From Clostridium_AD sp964467165 (GTDB lineage Bacteria; Bacillota; Clostridia; Clostridiales; Clostridiaceae): a stretch of DNA of 64,000 bases. Location: positions 62,001 to 126,000 of the forward strand of contig CAYXOL010000004.1 in assembly GCA_964467165.1 (NCBI GenBank), in the 5' to 3' direction. The position numbers and the translations under genes were made by a program. This document shows, one piece after another, positions 61,623-64,000 of this stretch; the stretch's first letter is position 1; every line of letters starts with the position of its first letter. The notes below the pieces were generated by a model. It was not told the origin of the DNA, ran no database searches, and saw only the letters and a list, made by a program, of their open reading frames with translations.

Positions 61623-62606
61623 TTATTTATTCATCGTCCATTCTATTAATGAAGCTCCGTAGGTTAATCCACCGCCAAAGCCTACAAGTATAATTTTATC
61701 TCCAGCATTTAATAAATTAGTTTTATTCATTTCATCTAAGGCTATTGCTATACTTGCTGCAGAAGTATTTCCATACTCATCTAAATTTACAAAGAATTTA
61801 TCTTTGTCAGCCTTCAACCTTTTAACAACAAAATCTATTATTCTGAAATTTGCTTGATGGCAAACTACATACTTAATATCGTCTAAGGTGTAATTATTTT
61901 CTTTTAAAATTTTATTTACGCTACTTACAATAATATTTACTGCAAACCTAAAAATCTCTTTACCATCCATATCTATTTTTGCTTTGAAGTCCTCTTTACC
62001 ACTAGTAAAAGTATTTTTTACATCTACTGTTGGACAAGTTAAAAGCTCATTTTTTTTACCTTCTGAGGATGAATCCACAGAAATAATTCCCCTTTTGGTT
62101 CCTACCTCAAGTACTGCAGCTCCTGCACCATCGCCAAAGAGTATGCAAGTATTTCTATCTGTCCAATCAACAATCTTTGATAACACCTCAGCGCCTATTA
62201 TTAAAGCCCTTTTTCGTTTACCATTTCTCAAAAATTGCATTGCTATATCAAGTGCAAATATAAACCCTGTACAAGCTGCCGATATATCAAAGGCCATGGC
62301 ATTATCTGCTCCAATATTTCCTTGGACTATACATGCAGTGGCCGGAACAAATTGATCCGGAGATGTACTTGCAACAATTATAAGATCTATATCTTCCGGT
62401 TTAACATTTGCATCCTCTAATGCCTCCATAGCAGCTTTTGTAGCGAGGTCTGAAGTATTTTCGCCTTGCGATATATGTCTCTGCTTAATGCCTGTCATAG
62501 AAACAATCCATTCATCAGAAGTATCTACAAGCTCTGACATTTGCTGATTAGTCATTATGTTTAGAGGAGCATAACTTCCTGTACCAATTATTTGTACCTC
62601 ATTCAT
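61623..62606 (-). CDS. fabH: 3-oxoacyl-ACP synthase III
   Basis: 327 residues, AAAGGGG site. Catalytic Cys112 in DISAACTGFIFAL, His in VVCHQANFRI and Asn in YGNTSAASIAI complete the triad. It starts fatty-acid synthesis by joining acetyl-CoA (or branched acyl-CoA) to malonyl-ACP. 20 bases upstream of acpP. Confidence 0.97.
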   Translation of the reverse strand: MNEVQIIGTGSYAPLNIMTNQQMSELVDTSDEWIVSMTGIKQRHISQGENTSDLATKAAMEALEDANVKPEDIDLIIVASTSPDQFVPATACIVQGNIGADNAMAFDISAACTGFIFALDIAMQFLRNGKRKRALIIGAEVLSKIVDWTDRNTCILFGDGAGAAVLEVGTKRGIISVDSSSEGKKNELLTCPTVDVKNTFTSGKEDFKAKIDMDGKEIFRFAVNIIVSSVNKILKENNYTLDDIKYVVCHQANFRIIDFVVKRLKADKDKFFVNLDEYGNTSAASIAIALDEMNKTNLLNAGDKIILVGFGGGLTYGASLIEWTMNK

Positions 62607-62631
62607 AACTTAATTGCCCCTTTCATTAACC

Positions 62632-63078
62632 TTACAATTTGTATTTTTCTTTAAAGAAATCGTTCAATTTTGCAAGAGATTTTATTAGTATTTCTTCTTC
62701 ATCATCATTAAGACCATCTATAGTTGCATGCACCATTTCAGAATGAAATTTATCATGTATTCTATAAGCCAGCTTGCCTTTTCTAGTAAGGGCAATCATT
62801 ACTGATCTTCTATCTTCTTCCCCTCTTTTTCTATCTACATAGCCTTTTTTCAGAAGTTTGCTTACAGCTGTGGTAAGAGTACCTAAAGTTATTTTAAGAG
62901 CTTGCGATACTTCTGTCATAGTTCTATATTGATACATGCCTATTGCATCAATAGTATGAACTTCTGTTATTGACAGCTCCTTAAGTATCCCTTCTTTCAG
63001 TGCCCTCTGCTCTATTTGTAATATATCATTAAAGTTTTCTACTAGAAGTTCATTGACAATTCTAATAGATTTGCTCAT
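62632..63078 (-). CDS. fabT: MarR-family regulator of the fatty-acid operon (FabT-like)
   Basis: 148 residues from the ATG at 63078 (GGTG upstream; a GTG/ATG four codons earlier is possible). Winged helix with LSITEVHTIDAIGMY, MTEVSQALKITLGTLTTAVS and KLLKKGYVDRKRGEEDRRSV. First gene of the fab operon; in FabT systems the protein with acyl-ACP represses fab genes and itself. A perfect palindrome of FabT type lies on its promoter. Confidence 0.88.
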   Translation of the reverse strand: MSKSIRIVNELLVENFNDILQIEQRALKEGILKELSITEVHTIDAIGMYQYRTMTEVSQALKITLGTLTTAVSKLLKKGYVDRKRGEEDRRSVMIALTRKGKLAYRIHDKFHSEMVHATIDGLNDDEEEILIKSLAKLNDFFKEKYKL

Positions 63079-63111
63079 ATTTATCACCATTTCCTACGCT
63101 TTGATTTCCAA

Positions 63112-63132
63112 ATACTTTGATAGTCAAAGTAT
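63112..63132. promoter_or_regulatory. FabT-type operator
   Basis: Perfect 9-base arms ATACTTTGA and TCAAAGTAT around TAG. The core TTTGAxxxTCAAA matches FabT sites of other Firmicutes. It overlaps the -10 box and start point of the fab promoter. Confidence 0.75.
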
Positions 63133-63156
63133 ATCTTTAGATGGATTATTTGTCAA
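63128..63156 (-). promoter_or_regulatory. Sigma-A promoter of fab/acc operon
   Basis: On the minus strand a perfect -35 TTGACA (63156-63151), 17-base spacer and -10 TATACT (63133-63128), about 50 bases before fabT. Confidence 0.8.
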
Positions 63157-63233
63157 TATTTTTTCCATAATAATAAAAATATTCCTAATACATCCAAACT
63201 TAAATATTAAAATAAGCTCATCACACTATGCGC

Positions 63234-64000
63234 TTAAAGAACAAGCTCTGCATTTTTCACTAGTTCATTCATAAGTTCTTTAACGGTGACTATTTTATCT
63301 ACTTTATAAACATTACTTCCCACAAAAATAAGTCCATTATCTAAATTACCTTTTACTGCTTGTATTAAAGCCTCTGTAATACAATAAGGGGTTTGTCTTG
63401 GGTCACATTCCTTTATGCATAAATAGCATTTATCTACTTTACATCCCTTTTCAGATACAATCTTCATAAACTTATTGTTTAAAGCTCTCCCCGGCATTCC
63501 TACAGGACTCTTTACTATTTTTATATCTTCCTCTTTTGAATTAATATATGCCATTTTAAAAGCTAAACTAGCGTCACATTCCTCTGTAGCCACAAATCTA
63601 GTAGCCATCTGTACCCCTGCTGCACCAAGTTTTATAAATTCTGCAATATCTTCTCCAGTATAAATTCCGCCAGCAGCTACTACTGGAATTTTTTTATTAT
63701 ACTTTTCTTCAAAAGGCTTTATTGCTTCAATAACTTCTTTAACTATTTGTTTTAGGTCTTGGGCTTTCTTTTCTACTAAAGCTTCCATAGAAAAGCCAAG
63801 ATGTCCGCCTGCTTCAGGCCCTTCAACCACTACTAAATCTGGGGCACACTTATCTTTCCTATCCCACATTTTTGATATAATTGTAGCTGCCTTTGCTGAT
63901 GATACTATAGGTGCAAGCTTTGCTTTGAAGTCCTTAGCTATTTTAGGTAAATTAAGCGGAAGGCCTGCACCAGATATTATTAAATCTATGCCTTCTTCTA
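63234..64000 (-). CDS. Nitronate monooxygenase / FabK-like flavoprotein (5' end outside window)
   Basis: The frame is open to the right edge of the window; 255 residues are visible. FMN-dependent TIM barrel of the 2-nitropropane dioxygenase family: GEEGIDLIISGAGLPL-type start (here EEGIDLIISGAG), VVEGPEAGGHLGFS, PVVAAGGIYTGEDI, GVQMATRFVATEECD. It is related to but distinct from fabK, carrying an extra Cys cluster near the end (CKVDKCYLCIKECDPRQTPYC) seen in clostridial members. It sits just upstream of the fab operon in the same direction, with its own 3' end before the FabT promoter. Substrate unknown. Confidence 0.85.
   Translation of the reverse strand, partial: EEGIDLIISGAGLPLNLPKIAKDFKAKLAPIVSSAKAATIISKMWDRKDKCAPDLVVVEGPEAGGHLGFSMEALVEKKAQDLKQIVKEVIEAIKPFEEKYNKKIPVVAAGGIYTGEDIAEFIKLGAAGVQMATRFVATEECDASLAFKMAYINSKEEDIKIVKSPVGMPGRALNNKFMKIVSEKGCKVDKCYLCIKECDPRQTPYCITEALIQAVKGNLDNGLIFVGSNVYKVDKIVTVKELMNELVKNAELVL

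Noticed and set aside
63234..64000. Second fabK
   Set aside because: It has the flavin motifs but also an extra Cys cluster and is closer to nitronate monooxygenases; it lies outside the FabT-controlled operon.

Overview
The window is AT-rich, low-GC Gram-positive DNA that reads as a Clostridium (sensu stricto) chromosome. The support is a clostridial-type fab/acc fatty-acid operon using FabK and a FabT-like MarR regulator, sporulation-associated proteins (GerMN lipoprotein, DUF1540, a possible small spore protein), strong GGAGG ribosome sites, many c-di-GMP proteins and frequent intrinsic terminators. Most genes are on the minus strand. No rRNA, tRNA, CRISPR array, prophage or origin was recognised.

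Left part, 1-10.1 kb, is accessory and partly decaying. It holds a 5'-truncated hybrid histidine kinase, a phosphotriesterase-family hydrolase, an AraC/GyrI regulator, two genes broken by in-frame stops (peptidase E, DJ-1/PfpI), a WYL regulator, an iron-sulfur flavoprotein with a PadR regulator and palindromic operators, and the tail of an FtsX-type permease. Short repeat modules recur here, including a 65-bp palindrome-plus-promoter module in front of both the hydrolase and the DJ-1 gene.

10-22 kb: a dCache-HAMP-GGDEF-EAL protein, rlmH, a CbiM-type Ni/Co transporter with an attenuator-like leader divergent from a DUF3842 gene, an ABC-2 exporter operon whose TetR regulator is reduced to a stub, and SEC-C, GerMN, YycJ and murA genes. 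At 22.1-22.7 kb an internally deleted IS1182-like element sits in the terminator hairpin of a DUF1540 gene not listed by simple ORF calling.

23-32 kb (plus strand, then minus): tandem 2H-phosphoesterase-like genes (one with both HxT/S motifs, one with neither) beside a dimeric dUTPase and a small DMT transporter, then LysR, an intracellular subtilase, ferritin, homoserine dehydrogenase, cinA, a deleted MutS-like remnant and a 2-hydroxyacid dehydrogenase. A 23-bp CACGTGG-centred repeat recurs near cbiM, cinA and the M16 peptidase gene.

32-52 kb: M16C peptidase; a 1814-residue pseudokinase-ATPase-TPR-GAF-GGDEF-GAF signalling protein; methionine aminopeptidase with a SEC-C domain; HD-GYP phosphodiesterase; a two-component/ABC-2 transporter operon with a nearby secreted protein; proC; a decayed leucine-rich-repeat protein and a duplicated scrap of proC; a small basic spore-protein-like gene; DegV.

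52.7-64 kb: the fatty-acid synthesis operon, transcribed leftward as fabT-fabH-acpP-[terminator]-fabK-fabD-fabG-fabF-accB-fabZ-accC-accD-accA from a sigma-A promoter whose -10 box is overlapped by a perfect FabT-like palindrome. It follows a truncated nitronate monooxygenase-like gene at the right edge.
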